DNA of 64,000 nt from Sesamum alatum (taxonomy: Eukaryota > Streptophyta > Magnoliopsida > Lamiales > Pedaliaceae), in the NCBI GenBank assembly GCA_034509735.1, contig JACGWO010000003.1, forward strand, positions 34,928,466 to 34,992,465, read 5' to 3'. Shown one piece after another: positions 12,631 through 25,700 of this stretch. The notes under the pieces were generated by a model. The model did not search any database. It was not told where the DNA came from and worked only from the letters and a program-made list of their open reading frames with translations. Both the position numbers and the translations under genes were made by a program. How positions within the stretch are numbered: position 1 is the first letter of the stretch; every line of letters starts with the position of its first letter.

Positions 12631-14303
12631 GAAAATGATGAATAATAATTAAAGACTACTTTTTTTTTTTTAATTTTATCGGATTAAATTGTGACAAGTG
12701 ATTGGTTATGATATGCGATGCATAACAAACTTGTGACACATAGATGATGGTTAATGAGCCCCAATCATCGTTCGATCGTGTCTAATCAACCTAATAGGCG
12801 TGTCTTTTGGTTGAAATGATGTATTCATTGGGTGAAACCTTTTGGGTGAAACGATGCGTCCATTTAGGTGAAATGGTCTGGTATTTGGGTGAAATGATGC
12901 GTTCATTCGAATGAAATGTCATAACATTTTAAAGGCATCTTTTATGATTGGATATGTCTATTCAATTATACATTTCATTTCATCGTGGATTTAACTCATT
13001 TCATTGCATACGTAAGCATAGAAACATTTTACAAGCAGAGTTTAGCAAGAGAGTTAGTGCTGCTACTTTGAGATAGTAAGCCATTTCATCTTGAGAGACA
13101 AATTGTTGATTCCGTAAGCACCAGAGCAGGACAATAACTATCTTAAAAATAAAGAATCTAACTCTTACATCGACATTGATAATACACATTTTTCCGCACT
13201 ATCAATCTCATTCATTCCCTACAATTTATTACAACAGATAAATGGGGAACCTAGATTTGAACTCACGACTTCTCTTCAATCCTCATGCCAACTCAACTAA
13301 ATAATTTATCGTCATCTATTAAATATCTAACATCTTATAAGATATTGTACCACATAAAGTACTGTTCACTTAGAATATGGTGAAATCTGAAACTATTTTT
13401 TTTTTATTTTAAAAATAATGACCAAACACATAACATTAATCGAATCGAGCTTTAATAAGCATATGGCTATATGTTTATGCTTCTTTAAGTGCTTTACTTA
13501 AAGACTATCATAATAAAATATTTATAAATTGATTTTCAAGAAAGATAATGTTAGGAGGCGGATTATCTGAACTATAATTTTTAAATAAATGCATGAAATT
13601 GTTAATTTTGCCATTAATATATATATATTTTTTCCTTCTTGAAAAAATTGGATGGAAAAATTATAAAAAAATATCCACTTAGTTCATAAAAAAATTCAGA
13701 AAAAATTTAAAAATAAATAAAATTTTAATTTATAGTGTATAAGGACATTTTGCTCAGTTTACTACAAAAAATGGATGAAAATCTAACGAAAACTAACGGA
13801 TTGAGTTAGTTGTTAGACGACTGTTAAAATTATGAATATTCATAATTTTTGAAAAAATGAAAGAATATTCATAATCATGTCAAAATATAAGTGGAATAAT
13901 TTATTAGAAAAAACTATGAGTGGACCATTGGTTGGCCAAGTGATTGGGTTTGATGTGTTAGTGCTAGTTGTGCTAAGACCAAAAGAATAGGCGCAGCCGA
14001 AACGGCAAAGAAGGTCGGGGGGGCCAACATCCTAAATTTGGCCAAATACATCCATAATAGGCCATATCGCCCACTCCAACTCAATAATGCAAAATTCAAG
14101 CACTCTAAACGGAGAAAATAACTGCTGGTTTTCCTTCTTTTCTTTCTTGCTTTCGTCGTCAAGAAAAAACAGGATTGGCTGGCGGAGGAGGTGTGGGCGG
14201 AGACGCCAACGCAATTTCACAAGACCATGGGGGGCCCATTAAGAATCTAAAGGGGGCCCCACAACATTGATATTTTTCCGTAATTATTTTGGAATTTATT
14301 TTA
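12345..14303. other. Intergenic, no gene seen
   Basis: AT-rich with a TA dinucleotide tract at 12599-12624. The stretch around 12390-12590 is less AT-rich but has no recognisable coding frame. The part at 13600-13830 vaguely resembles the inverted-repeat family at 54070 and 56103. Confidence 0.4.
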
Positions 14304-15253
14304 GGGTTAAATACATTTTGCATCCCTAAACTAAACATATAATTGCATTTAGGTCCCTAAAGTATGAAAGGTAATAAAAAGATATTTGATAAAATAATTT
14401 GACATTGAATGAACACAAATGCCCTTCTCACTTATCCCCTATACATTTCATTTTATTCCCTAAAGCTATGTTTTATCATTTCGCCAAAATTACTTTTAGT
14501 GATCTAAAATTTTTACTCAGATTTTATTTTAAAAATAGTATTTAAAATTTATAGCATTTTTTATTAATTATGTAATACAAAAAATATTTACAAACGTATT
14601 ATATACATATATGTTTTATAAAGTAAATTATTTATATTAAAACATATATGTAAATATGTGTAAATACATAATGCATATAATTTTATAAAAGAATATATAC
14701 GCATAATTAAATTATAAGAGAGAGAGATCATTACTCAAAAGATTATAGAATATTATATATTATTATATTATAAATTTGCATATTTTATAATACATTATGT
14801 TCGATGTAATATTTTAAAATTGTATCAATAATTTTATTTTTTAAACAGAAGCAAAAATTTATAGACTTTATACAGATTTATAGTTTAACAAATATATAAC
14901 AACACAAGCAAAATTTATAGAGTTTATACAGTTTTTAAACACAAGCAAAAATTTATAGTTCAACATATATATTGCAACACAAGCAAAAATTATGTAAATT
15001 TTTAAATAGTTGTTTAAAAAAATATAAGGACGGTAAATTTATAAAATCTATACAGGTTCTATAATAATTATAAAAATAATAAATTTTTGATTGTATTTAT
15101 GTAAAATATAATTTTTATAACAATAAACAATAAGGATATTTTCATCATAAAAAAAATTAATCATATCATGAGGGGTCATTTTATTATATTTTATAGTTTA
15201 AGAGGGTAAATGGACTTTATGCATAATTCAGGAGTGCAAAGTATATTTAACCT
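14304..15253. mobile_element. Long terminal-inverted-repeat element, 9-bp target duplication
   Basis: Starts GGGTTAAATACATTTTGCA and ends with the imperfect inverse (TGCAAAGTATATTTAACCT). The inverted similarity extends tens of bases inward. It is flanked by perfect 9-bp direct repeats TTTATTTTA at 14295-14303 and 15254-15262. A 9-bp duplication points to Mutator-like transposition. The 950-bp interior has no coding capacity, so the element is non-autonomous. Confidence 0.65.
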
Positions 15254-15389
15254 TTTATTTTAATTTAAAATATTTTTGAATTTTAAAGCTTCATGAATTC
15301 CAAATTACTGATTTAATTTTTCTTTTTCGACGGGTTTCGGTGGAAAATCCAATTGGGCTTGGGATGGGCCCAATGTGGTAAGGCCCACT

Positions 15390-15600
15390 GCACCACGTGA
15401 AGTTGAAGTGGCCAATGGCCATTACAACAAAACAAGGTCTGCTTAACAAAATCTACTCTAATCCCCTCCCAACCAATCGCGTATCATCTCCCACGTGGGA
15501 CTACTGCTCCCCGCCACCTCATGACATCACCTGATCACTACCCACCCCCACCCCCTTATAACTTTTTACGCAGCAGCTGTCTTTAAAGAGTATAAAAATA
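15390..15600 (+). promoter_or_regulatory. Promoter of the TIGR01589 gene
   Basis: Two G-boxes (CACGTG at 15394-15399 and 15492-15497) precede a TATA box (TATAAAAATA, 15591-15600). A pyrimidine-rich leader then runs to the ATG at 15770. G-boxes are bound by bZIP and bHLH factors; whether these two are used is not known. Confidence 0.6.
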
Positions 15601-15769
15601 ATATAATGCTGTGCATTCCACTCTTTTAAGTTTAATCTAGTTCTTTCTTCCACTCTCCAACCCTAGCTAGGCTCTTCTCTCCGGTTACCCTCTCTACTCT
15701 TCCCGCAGTTTCTCTTTACTCTTCGCTGATCAATTAAACAAGGTCGATCGGCCCGCGTAGAGAAGCAGC

Positions 15770-16352
15770 ATGGGATCGGATTCTTCTGCTAAGTACATCC
15801 ACATGGTAATTATTAATTAATTTAATTATATGTGAAGTTAATTATATATTGATCTCTGATTTCTAAGAGATAATTAATCTTTTTGTTATTTCAATTACAT
15901 TAAAAATTGAAAATAGGTGCAACACCTGATAGAAGAGTGCATAGTATTCAACATGAGCAAAGAGGAGTGCATGGAAGCTCTCTCCAAACATGCAAATATT
16001 CAGCCCGTTATTACTTCCACAGGTACTATATATATACTCTTTTTTCTTTTTCTTTTTTTATTATAAAAATTACATGCAGAATTAATTCATTAAATGTTGA
16101 GGCCATGCAAATAGAATTATTATATATAATATTTGATTTCGGTTTTGTTGTTGAAAATAAATAAATATAGTGTGGAAGGAATTGGAGAAAGAGAACAAGG
16201 AGTTCTTTGAGGCGTATAGAAAGAGAAGAGAGGAAAAATCATCAGCATCAGCATCAACATCATCATCTGAAACGGCGACAAATCAAGGGCAAGGAATCGA
16301 GGAAATAATATTGTTGGCTGCATCGAGGATGAATGATGATGATGATGAATGA
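15770..16352 (+). CDS. Plant-specific TIGR01589-domain small protein
   Basis: Exons 15770-15805, 15917-16022 and 16171-16352, all joined at GT/AG sites, give 107 aa. Residues 8-66 hold the plant-only domain TIGR01589, recognisable from KYIHMVQHLIEECI, MSKEECMEALSKHANI, PVITSTVW and KELEKENKEFFEAY. The C-terminus is low-complexity: Ser/Ala-rich (about residues 74-84), then a short hydrophobic helix-like EEIILLAASRM and an Asp-rich end. There is no signal peptide and no membrane segment. Family members have no established biochemical role; some databases carry misleading enzyme names, which should not be trusted. The start is the first ATG after the leader and gives the family's usual N-terminus. 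Codon boundaries and phases agree across all three exons, so I am confident in the model. Confidence 0.88.
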
Positions 16353-16399
16353 TGATGGATGGGTTGTTTATGCATGTTTGATTGGGACACAAGGGAATA

Positions 16400-18338
16400 G
16401 GATGGGTGCAGGAGGGTTTGGACTGTTTTTAATTATCGTCTACTGCTTCATATGATGTAATATTATTACAGGAGGAACATGAACAATAATTAAGGTATTC
16501 CCGCTCTACCAACCAAATGTCTCTATATTATTATTAATTGTTTAATAATATTCCTCCCTGAATTAATCAACCCCATTCGCTTAGTTCTTTACATTTAATT
16601 AATTAATTAATTAATATATATTATTATATGCATCGTTTTGGGAACTGTGATTGTCGGAGTTGCTTGGGTTTTCGAGCTACACGTGGCCTCCACGTGGTGG
16701 TCTGTGGGCGTTGCTTCAATCTCTCTCTTCCTGTTTTTCGATTCCTTAAACATCCTACACCATATACATTTTTGGGTAAGGATATCCTATCCAACTTTCA
16801 TCTCATCTAATGCCAACACGCGATACTCTCATACAAGATTCGTGTTGAGACGAGGATAATCTTGTCAATGTCTTGCACATACATTTTTTTGAATTTTTCT
16901 TTTATCTTTGAATTCATTTTATATATTTAATATCTGTACAATCTATCACGATATTTAAAAATATGTATGGATTCAATTATGATCATTTTGATATCTGTGA
17001 TTTATGAATGTGGTAGATGGTATATATTGGGCGTGCCAGAAATTTGTAATGGAAAACGATACAAGAAAGTATTACGAATAAATCAAATTGAGTTTTGTTG
17101 TGTTTTGTTAGCATAAAATCTCTACTTGAGTCGTCTAATTAATATTCACTTTATGAACCCGATCTTTGTTTTAATAGTTTTCAAGTTGGATTTGACGGTT
17201 TGACTCTCCTTTGATTATTACACGAAAATGAGTCAATAGCTACGAAAAAAATTTGATGCTAAAATCAGCATCGAGTTAATTAGCAAATATAATTCTTACT
17301 GAATTCATTGTTAATCTACATTAGCAACGAATTTCATTATTTCGCAAGGAATATATGTCGTTGCTATTACCGTTGTTTCTTGTAGTTGATTTTGAATTGA
17401 GTCTCCAATAATATTAATTCAAGGGTTTTTCAACTTATTTTTGAATTTTAAACGCTATAAATTTTGAAAATTTTGACTTGAACTTGGGTTCTTTTTTTTT
17501 TTTTGGTGGAATCAGTGTTTCAATCTCCCACCAAGGTGGATTTACGCTATGATAACGCTAGTCTGTAGACAATCACGAATTAAAAGTTGAATTTTAATCA
17601 TCTCTGAGATGAACGTCTTGATTTTTGACTTGAAGATTGTGGAACTCCTTGAATTGCGGTAGACAGAATCTTGAAATTTCTTGAGTTCTCTTTCGCATGT
17701 ATCTCCACTTGCGTTCTGAAATTGTGTCTTGAGCTGGTGGAAGAAAACCTTGACTTGATGAAGTGGCTCGACCCTACATGATTTGTTTGGCATTTATTTT
17801 CCTTAATCCGAATATGTGATCCAAAATTATCAAATAATTGGTATTTCCTTCATTTATCGGCAAGACAATACTTAAATTACCTTAAATACTTCAATTCCAT
17901 ATAACAATTAACAATATTTGATTGTGTCCATCAATTAATATTTTATATTATAAAAAATATAAAATCGATGAAAAAATATATCGCACATGTCAATTTATTA
18001 ATCGCAAGTTTTTAGATTATAAATGGTATAATATTTTTTTGGCATGCATATGTTTACCTTTTGTTTTGGGTTATAGTGTGTTAGGTCCTACTTTGGATGG
18101 GTTGTGCTTTCTGATTTGATATTCTTTTGTTTTGTTTTGGGAAATAAATGAAGTGTGGGAGGGGACCTTATGAAAGTGCGACGGCCTGTTTCTGCCTTGA
18201 TGAGGCTTTTTCTCTCTGTCCCTGTAGGCTGTAGCTATTCGAACATAAGAGAAAATTAAGAAATTGTTCACGACACGTTTGATGTGTCCAATTCCAGAAT
18301 TTTTTAAATGTAGATGGTATTTTTTTTGTTTTATAAAA

Positions 18339-18375
<37 letters not shown>

Positions 18376-19171
18376 TGACGATAAAATTTATATTTGTGCT
18401 ATTTATAACTTGTTGAGAGAGTGTATGTATTTATATTGGGTTTTTATTATTAATTAATATTGATACACTTAGGCTCTGTTTACTTGGAGTTATTAAATTG
18501 AATAGATTTAATTATACAATCTAGTAGGTCGTTTATATGGTGGGACGGGGACATGAGCTTAGAATTGAAACTCACGACACTACTAAACAATGTGCAATCC
18601 AAATAAATAATTCAATTTCAACTCAAATAATAAAATTTTACAAAGGGTAAAATTATAAGACCGACATCATCTTCACCCAACCCTCGTTTTTTTCCTCCCC
18701 CGGCGTCCCCTCCTTCTTCCTCCTCTGCCCTCAGCTTTTTTCCCGCCACCACCGCCTTGCCTTCTTCCTCGAACCCTGGTGGCCCCCCCTTTGTCTTCTT
18801 CTTCCCCTACGTAAACGAGAGAGGGCAGAGTTGGGCATTTGAAAAGATCGATGTTAATTATAAGGAGGGCACGCATGTAATTTCTCATTTGGAAATGGAT
18901 TATCGAGCAAAGCAAACACTAGATTGTATTTTATCCGGACAAAATAATATAAAAGATGAACTATCTGTAATTAATCTTGAATTTTTTTATTATACATTAA
19001 ATGTAAATTTATCTTGTTATCCAAATAACTCATATCACAAAGTAGACGATACTTTATGAATATTTTAATATTACTGGTATAATCATTAAAGAGATAATTG
19101 ATTTTTTTGTAAAAAAATGATATTTGTCTATGTGCTATTACTTAGCTCTGCATTTAATTATATTTGATGCG
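16400..19171. other. Intergenic with microsatellite and exon-like fragment
   Basis: Holds an exon-like hydrophobic frame at 16638-16776 (see findings), an AAT/TAA microsatellite at about 18338-18373, and low-complexity frames near 18660-18920 that I do not call genes. No complete gene seen. Confidence 0.4.
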
Positions 19172-19345
19172 GCATGCAACTTGATCGGTGCTCCGTTGCA
19201 CAAGGTATTGTCCACTTTGGCTTTGTATGAGCCTTACGGTTTTGTCCTGAAAAGGCGTCTTGCTAGGAAGAGGAGGCATTGGGGCTTATAAGCCACTCAA
19301 GCTCCTCATCTGCAATCGATGTGGGACGCTTGCTACTTCAATATT
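19172..19345 (-). mobile_element. Solo LTR or TRIM-like fragment
   Basis: On the minus strand it reads GTCCCACATCGATTGCAG, then TTATAAGCC, then a segment with GACAAAACCGTAAGGCTC and GTGGACAATACC. This order of motifs is typical of short LTRs of TRIM-like plant retrotransposons. It is more GC-rich than its surroundings. No internal region or second LTR was seen, so it is probably a solo LTR. Boundaries are approximate. Confidence 0.4.
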
Positions 19346-21840
19346 CCTTTCCTTTTCTTTTTAATTAAGTAATCATTAATCGAAATACCCTGTATATCTA
19401 GTTGGATTTTATTTGAAATTTTGAATTACATTTAATTTTATACGAAAATATTTGAACATTTCAGTGACAAAATTGGAGTTTTTAGATGCTGAACTTAGTA
19501 CATTGCATGAGAGTGTGAAACAAAATTTGACACGTATTAAGGTATGTTTGCAAAAACTTATATTTCTTCAAAAGTCCTTAATTTCATAAAAGGTGGCTAA
19601 GAGATTAAAGTAAAAAAAGTTCCGAGTGTTTTGAGTAACATGTATAAGTAAAAATAAATAAAAAATGACGTGGAAGTGTTTAGTAAAAAAAAAAAATCAG
19701 TTCATTTATGAAATTACCTAATTATCCTCTGGGTGGGTGAACTTCAACTATTACTTGGATATGTATTTTTGAAATATATAAATAATTAGGGCATAATAGC
19801 CATAAAAAAATTCAAGATATTTATAAAAATGCATTAAGCTGGAATAAGGACCGTCTCATCAACTTACAACTTTTACAGTGCATTTGGAATTATGAATTTC
19901 AAATTCCTAATAACAAGTTCAATAAATTTGCTTGGATAATTATAAATTTAAAGGATTTCAAATCTTTCAATTATAAATCTAAACTACATTTTGCTGAATT
20001 TTAATGGATTTCAAAAGTCTTCTAATGTGGAATTATTTGAAATTATGTATTTCAATTCGAATTTAAATTCATCAATCCAAATATAATTTATTTAATTTAA
20101 TTAAGAAAATCATAAGCAGGAGTATTATATTCAAACATCTTCATTTAACTTAATCTAAGCTAAAATTTTGAAAAGAAATTAAATTTTCGCAAACACCCGT
20201 TTTAAATCCACAAGCCACGTCAATGAAGGCAAACTCAATTAACGAAACTAAGGTCCCATAACTTTAAGGTCATTGATTTGAACCCCACCAATGCATGAGA
20301 CGTTGTTCTATTATGATAATAGGTCTAGTTCTATTTTAAATAGTAGATGTTCATTAGATACATAAAATTATTTGATATTGATAATTATCATATAATTGTT
20401 ATAGTTTTCATTAATTAATATAGATATTTGACTTGAATGATTGTCGTCGATTTATTAAAAAAATAAAAATAAATGCTTATGGAATTCAACTTTGACACCT
20501 CATCTCTTTTCTACATATGATCAGCCGATTCCTATAAGCCCAATATCTACTCAGCACCGGAAACATCATAGCCCATCTCACCATTAAATCCTCACCGTTG
20601 GGCCCAACTCAAATAACTCACAGTAGCAATTTTCGCACCCTCACTCAACCATGAAACTGCGACTTTAGTTAAAATCGATCATTATAACAATTATAATTAC
20701 ACCATAATTTAAATATTATAACAATTAATATACTCATAATTAATATTAAATATACATAGTTACTCAACAGCTACTATTAAAGTAAATAAATAAATATCAT
20801 TTAAGTAGAATAACAATTCGCACGAATTTGAACTCATGATCTTATAGTTATGGGCTTATGCAGCCTTAACTTCACCAATTAAGTTAAGTCGTATTGGCTC
20901 AGATTATAAAATATAGAAAAAAGAAAAAGAAAAAATTATATTGCCAAACGAAAAGAAATATGCACATTTATTAATTTCATTTTATTTCTGGACATTTGGG
21001 TGGGAATTAAGTTGTTGATGAATTAATTAATAAAGAAAATCAAATATAAAAAATTCTAATTTATTCAATTTTCAAAATTCAACCCTGTGTGTCCAGAAAT
21101 CATGTTAAGTGTTCCCTGCATATTTGAATTTCCAAGTCTCATTTATGATATTGGTGAAATCATTAAAGGTTGCTAGAATTTATTATTATAAACCTTAAAG
21201 AAGTGTTTGTGTGAGATTATATGCAGCTTTAATATGTTTGGTGAATTTATTTACTTTTATTACATTGGAGATAAATATGCCACTAATACCATCATAATCA
21301 CATAAATCCACAAGACTTTGATTCTCTTTAATCTCCATAATTAATGCATACTCATCCACATTATTATTTCAAAAAAAAATTAAAAAAATTCAAACTTAAA
21401 ACCACACATTTCCCTCTTTTTCTTTTGTTAATCTTTCATTTCAAATTCAAAATTCTACCACATAAAATTTTTACATGGTAATGGGCTATCGACGAAAGTC
21501 GAGGTCATGAGTTTTATGTAATGATAACAAAAAGACAATATTAATAACGCAATTAAATTACACACGCACGTAATCTAATTACTGTAATAATTAGTACTGC
21601 ATATATATAGAATTCAGAATCCCACGCTATAATTCGAGCTTTTTGTGTAATAATATTACATGCAATGGACGCCCGATTTTCATAGAAGCAAACAAAAGCT
21701 GGCAACGGCAGTTTCTCAAAAGTCTTGACCAAACAAATGAGATTTTATCTCTAGTTTGGCTGTAAATGGACCCCTCAAAAAGCAAGGCAGCCAGGGCCAG
21801 GGCCAGGATTCTCTCAAATCCCCACCATTAATTTAAAACC
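19346..21840. other. Intergenic, no gene seen
   Basis: AT-rich. Scattered degraded tRNA-SINE-like phrases (for example around 20265-20330 and 20820-20895) include B-box-like sequences, but none is long enough to call. Confidence 0.35.
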
Positions 21841-21854
21841 AGCCATTTATTACG

Positions 21855-22729
21855 TGGGAAAATCGGGCGTCAGCCACGTGGCGGGTATAGGAGATAGCCC
21901 CGTCTCAGTGTCACTGTTCCCCCTCGTGTTGAAATTCTTAACTCCAAATATAATAAAACTCTTTTTTCAGACACTGCCGTCATTTTCTTTGCACTGTTCT
22001 CTCTCTCTCTCTCTTCTTCTTCGCGTTCTTTCTCTCTCTAAAAACACATGCAGGTATGTATATCGATCAACACTTCTTTTGTTTTTCTCTTTTATCTCTG
22101 TCTGCTATTAGTGTTGTATCTATAAGCGCATTCTCTCTCTCTCTCTCTCTCTGGAATGTGCTTTGTTACTCAGATGTTCTTTCTCTACCACAAATTTATG
22201 TATTGAATAAGAAGTTCTCTCTCTCTATAAATATATATATATATATCTTTGTGTGTGGTAATTCTAATTCTGACTCGACTTGATTAAATTTAAATCAATT
22301 ATAGAATAAGTATAACATACTCATCATATTTTTGTTTATAGTTCAGAGAAAATGATCAATCACGTACGCTTACTTTGTGATTAATTTGATTCAATTAAAC
22401 TTAATTTGGTCAAAAATTTCGATTGTTCTAAGGATGATCTTTGGAATGCAGGTGTTTCGCGTGAACTAAAATAAGACAGCTTCCGAGGCGACGATTTTCG
22501 AGGTGGTGTGGTGCTTTTTCCGATAACTCCAATTTTTTTTTTTTTTGGTTCTTCTTTCTTTTCTTCCTTTCCTATTTTATTAAAAAGAAAAAAGATTTTG
22601 TTTTGATTGTTGGAAACTTCTGATTCTTTTTTCAAAAAATTAAAAGGTTTTCCTTTTTCTTTTTTAAATTTTCTTATTCAATCTCTATTCGCAGGTTGTC
22701 TGCTTAATTTGGAATTTTTTAAATAGAAA
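21855..22729 (+). promoter_or_regulatory. Promoter and 5' UTR of the TRM-like gene
   Basis: A G-box (CACGTG, 21875-21880) precedes a long CT-rich leader (about 21990-22050). A 5' UTR intron probably starts after CATGCAG (GTATGTAT, near 22054) and ends at TTCGCAG (near 22693), 37 bases before the ATG at 22730. The intron contains a degenerate copy (about 22260-22435) of the MITE family described at 38178. Inferred from consensus only. Confidence 0.45.
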
Positions 22730-25700
22730 ATGGAGAGAGGTCGACAGAGGAAGTTGAAAAGTGCTGCAGGCATTGAAGGTACAACTTTCTAATCACTCAT
22801 TGTCTTGTACCGCTTTTGATGCTATACGATGAATAAAATTCTGTCTTTTTTTGTGATTAAGGCAACAAGAATTTAAAAGCGTGTTTTATACTAGAAGAGA
22901 ATTTTGTTGTTCTTGTTCTAGCCCGAGCTCTTACGTTTTTGTGTTGAGAGTTAGTGAGCTTTATTTGGAGATTCTAATTTTCGCAAAAAATCTTGAATTT
23001 CATCATTTTTTTTTACATAAATTTTAACGAAGATCAATTTATTCTAGGGGTGTAAACGAGTGAGCTCAAGTCGAGTTCGGCAAAAATTCCAAGGTTGAGG
23101 TTATGATTTTTGAGTTCGATCACGACGAGCTCAATTTTTTGGCTCGACTCGAACTCGAGCTTGTCCAATTTTTTTAAATTAATAATTAAATTTAAACTTG
23201 AAATAATAATTATTTTAAAATATTTATTAATTATATATGTTATCAAAATATATTATAAATATTTTGCTTATTAACTTGATAGTCTATTATATGTGTAGTT
23301 AAATATATAAAAATATTTAAAAATAAAAAATAGAAAAAAAAAAAAAGCTCGTGAGCTTTCTATCAGAAATATGTTAGCTCAAATTCGGCTCATCAAGGAG
23401 CTCGAGCTCAAACCAGCTCGACTCGAGCTCAAAAAATGTTCGAGCTTGAGCTAAGCTTTAGTCAAGCCAGCTCGCAAGCTCTCGTCTGCGACCCCTAGTT
23501 TATTCATTCTGCTCTATTTTTTTTGGCCTTCTCTCATGCTTGATGTTAGAGAATTTCGTACAGGATATTTATACTGATGTTACACTCGTATACGTTGAGA
23601 AGATGTTGATATTTGCAATTTTGAACTTTTATGCAGAACTTCGTCAGAGTCAGAAAAATAAAGCTGTTACTAGATTACCTTCAGATTGTTCTTATATTGA
23701 TGAAGGCGCTAGGGATGATATGGTACTTCCATAAATCTCTTGCGGGCAAAATGCTTATTTGGTCCCGTAAGATTAGACCATTATTTGTTTTGGTATTCCT
23801 AACTTGTGGTACCAAAATAAATAATGCCTTAGTCTTACGGGATCAAAAAAGCATTTTGTCCGATCTTTTGCATATGATTATTATTATTATCTTATGATGT
23901 AAATTCAGGTGCTCAGATGCTGCAGTACCTCTAATCTTTGATAATTTTGATTTGATGTACACAGTTCGAGTTGGAGTTGGGGCAACCCGCTGGAAAGTCG
24001 AGGGCAAAGATACTAGCAGATGAAATTTACAGAAAGGTTAAATCCAAGAGACGATCTCCGAGTGTTTTTGCCAAATTATTTGGTCTTGAAGGGCTGCCAT
24101 CCCTTTGGCATGTTCATAGACAACATAAAAAGTTATCAGATAGTTACCGGCAGAAAAATATCTTGACATCCGTCCACCCAAATAGACAACTGAATGATGG
24201 CCGATCTAACCGAATAAGCTCGATGGAGCGGGGAGAACTCAATCTGGAAGCACCAAATTTTGTGGGCCGACGTTGTTCATCAAGATGGAGTGCTAGCTCA
24301 ATGCTTAGTAAATCTGAGATAGCGCTCATTCAGAAGTTTATAGACGCAAGACGTCTCTCGGTTGATGAAAGCACCGATGAAAAGCTTTGGGACTCGAAAG
24401 AGCTAGATGACTCCAAGGACATAGTGATGAAATTTGACACATTGTCTGTGAATCATTTGCATGATCCACCGGTTAATCCTATCAGTTCCGTTGGTAGTCA
24501 TATAACTTCTTTGAAGCTATCGGATGAAGGCAACACGAAAGCACGGACATCAAAGAGAGATGCTTGGGGTAAACATAACATTAGTTCTCATCCGAGACGC
24601 GAAGATGATTTGCTACTTGAACAAGACCATCTTCGTCGAGCTCAATCATCAAGAATTCAGTTGGAAGAGAAGAATGAGAACAATACCGTTCCTACAAGGA
24701 GATTTGTACCAAGGCCAAACATTGGGAATATGCAGAATGCTAGTAAGTCTGGTCCATCACTTGATCATTCACATGGTTTTGGAGGTCTGGGAAAAGTATC
24801 ATGGAGGAGGAAAGATTCATATTACGATATGACATTTTCGAGGCCTGTCTCTAGAGAAGCTAAAGAAATAGCTAGGGAAATTACAAGGCGAATGAGAGGC
24901 GGTGATGAGACTTTGTATGATGCTCGAGAGAATGATTTCGACAGTGAACCGAAGAAGTTCAAATTATCATCTAGGAATTCCTTTGGGGATGCTAATAAGT
25001 GGGCTAGTTACCAATCGTCTCGTTCGGTTCAGTGGTCTGTCAATAGGGATGCAAGAAAGAGACTTACAGAGAGGTGGAGGATAACTCAAAGATATCAAGA
25101 TTTGGAAATAGTTGATATTGGTAGCACCTTAGGTGAAATGCTGACCATACATGATGGAGAAACAAGGCCTAAACATTCGAATGCTAAAACGAGCCATGGC
25201 AGAGCAAGTGCTCGACTTAGTAGCATTAATGAAGGTGCTATATCGGATGCCCCTTTAGGCATCAGTAGTAGGGATGGTTGGAAAGATGCAATTCTTAGAA
25301 CTTCATCTAGATCGAGATCGGTTCCTCCTTCACTAGGACGGAGAAGTCACAGAGGAGGCACGTACGATGACATGTTGACTCAAGAGAAACATATGATGCG
25401 TAGTGACCCCATAGACCGTCATAGAAGTAAAGTTGTTGATGGATATCTAAGTCATAAATATCAAGATTCAAAATCCAGGAGCAAGAAACCTCTTCCCTTT
25501 CAGCACATACATATTAATGAGACCGATTCTTTCTTGGAAGCTAATTTCGAGATGCAAATGGAGGCAAATGTTAAGGATTTATCTGAACAACAACTGACGT
25601 TTCAGGCGGCTACGAAAGATGACAGCAGCCGGAGTCGTGTACCTAATGTAATGATTGATGAACATGGTAGTACAACCTTGTCTTCTAAATCTTCTCTGTT

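Noticed and set aside
18673..19059. Gly/Arg-rich and Pro-rich frames on both strands
   Set aside because: Low-complexity sequence with no signal, domain or splice context.
20265..20895. B-box-like phrases (TTTGAACC, GAATTTGAACTC) considered as tRNA genes
   Set aside because: They lack acceptor and anticodon stems; at best they are degraded SINE heads.
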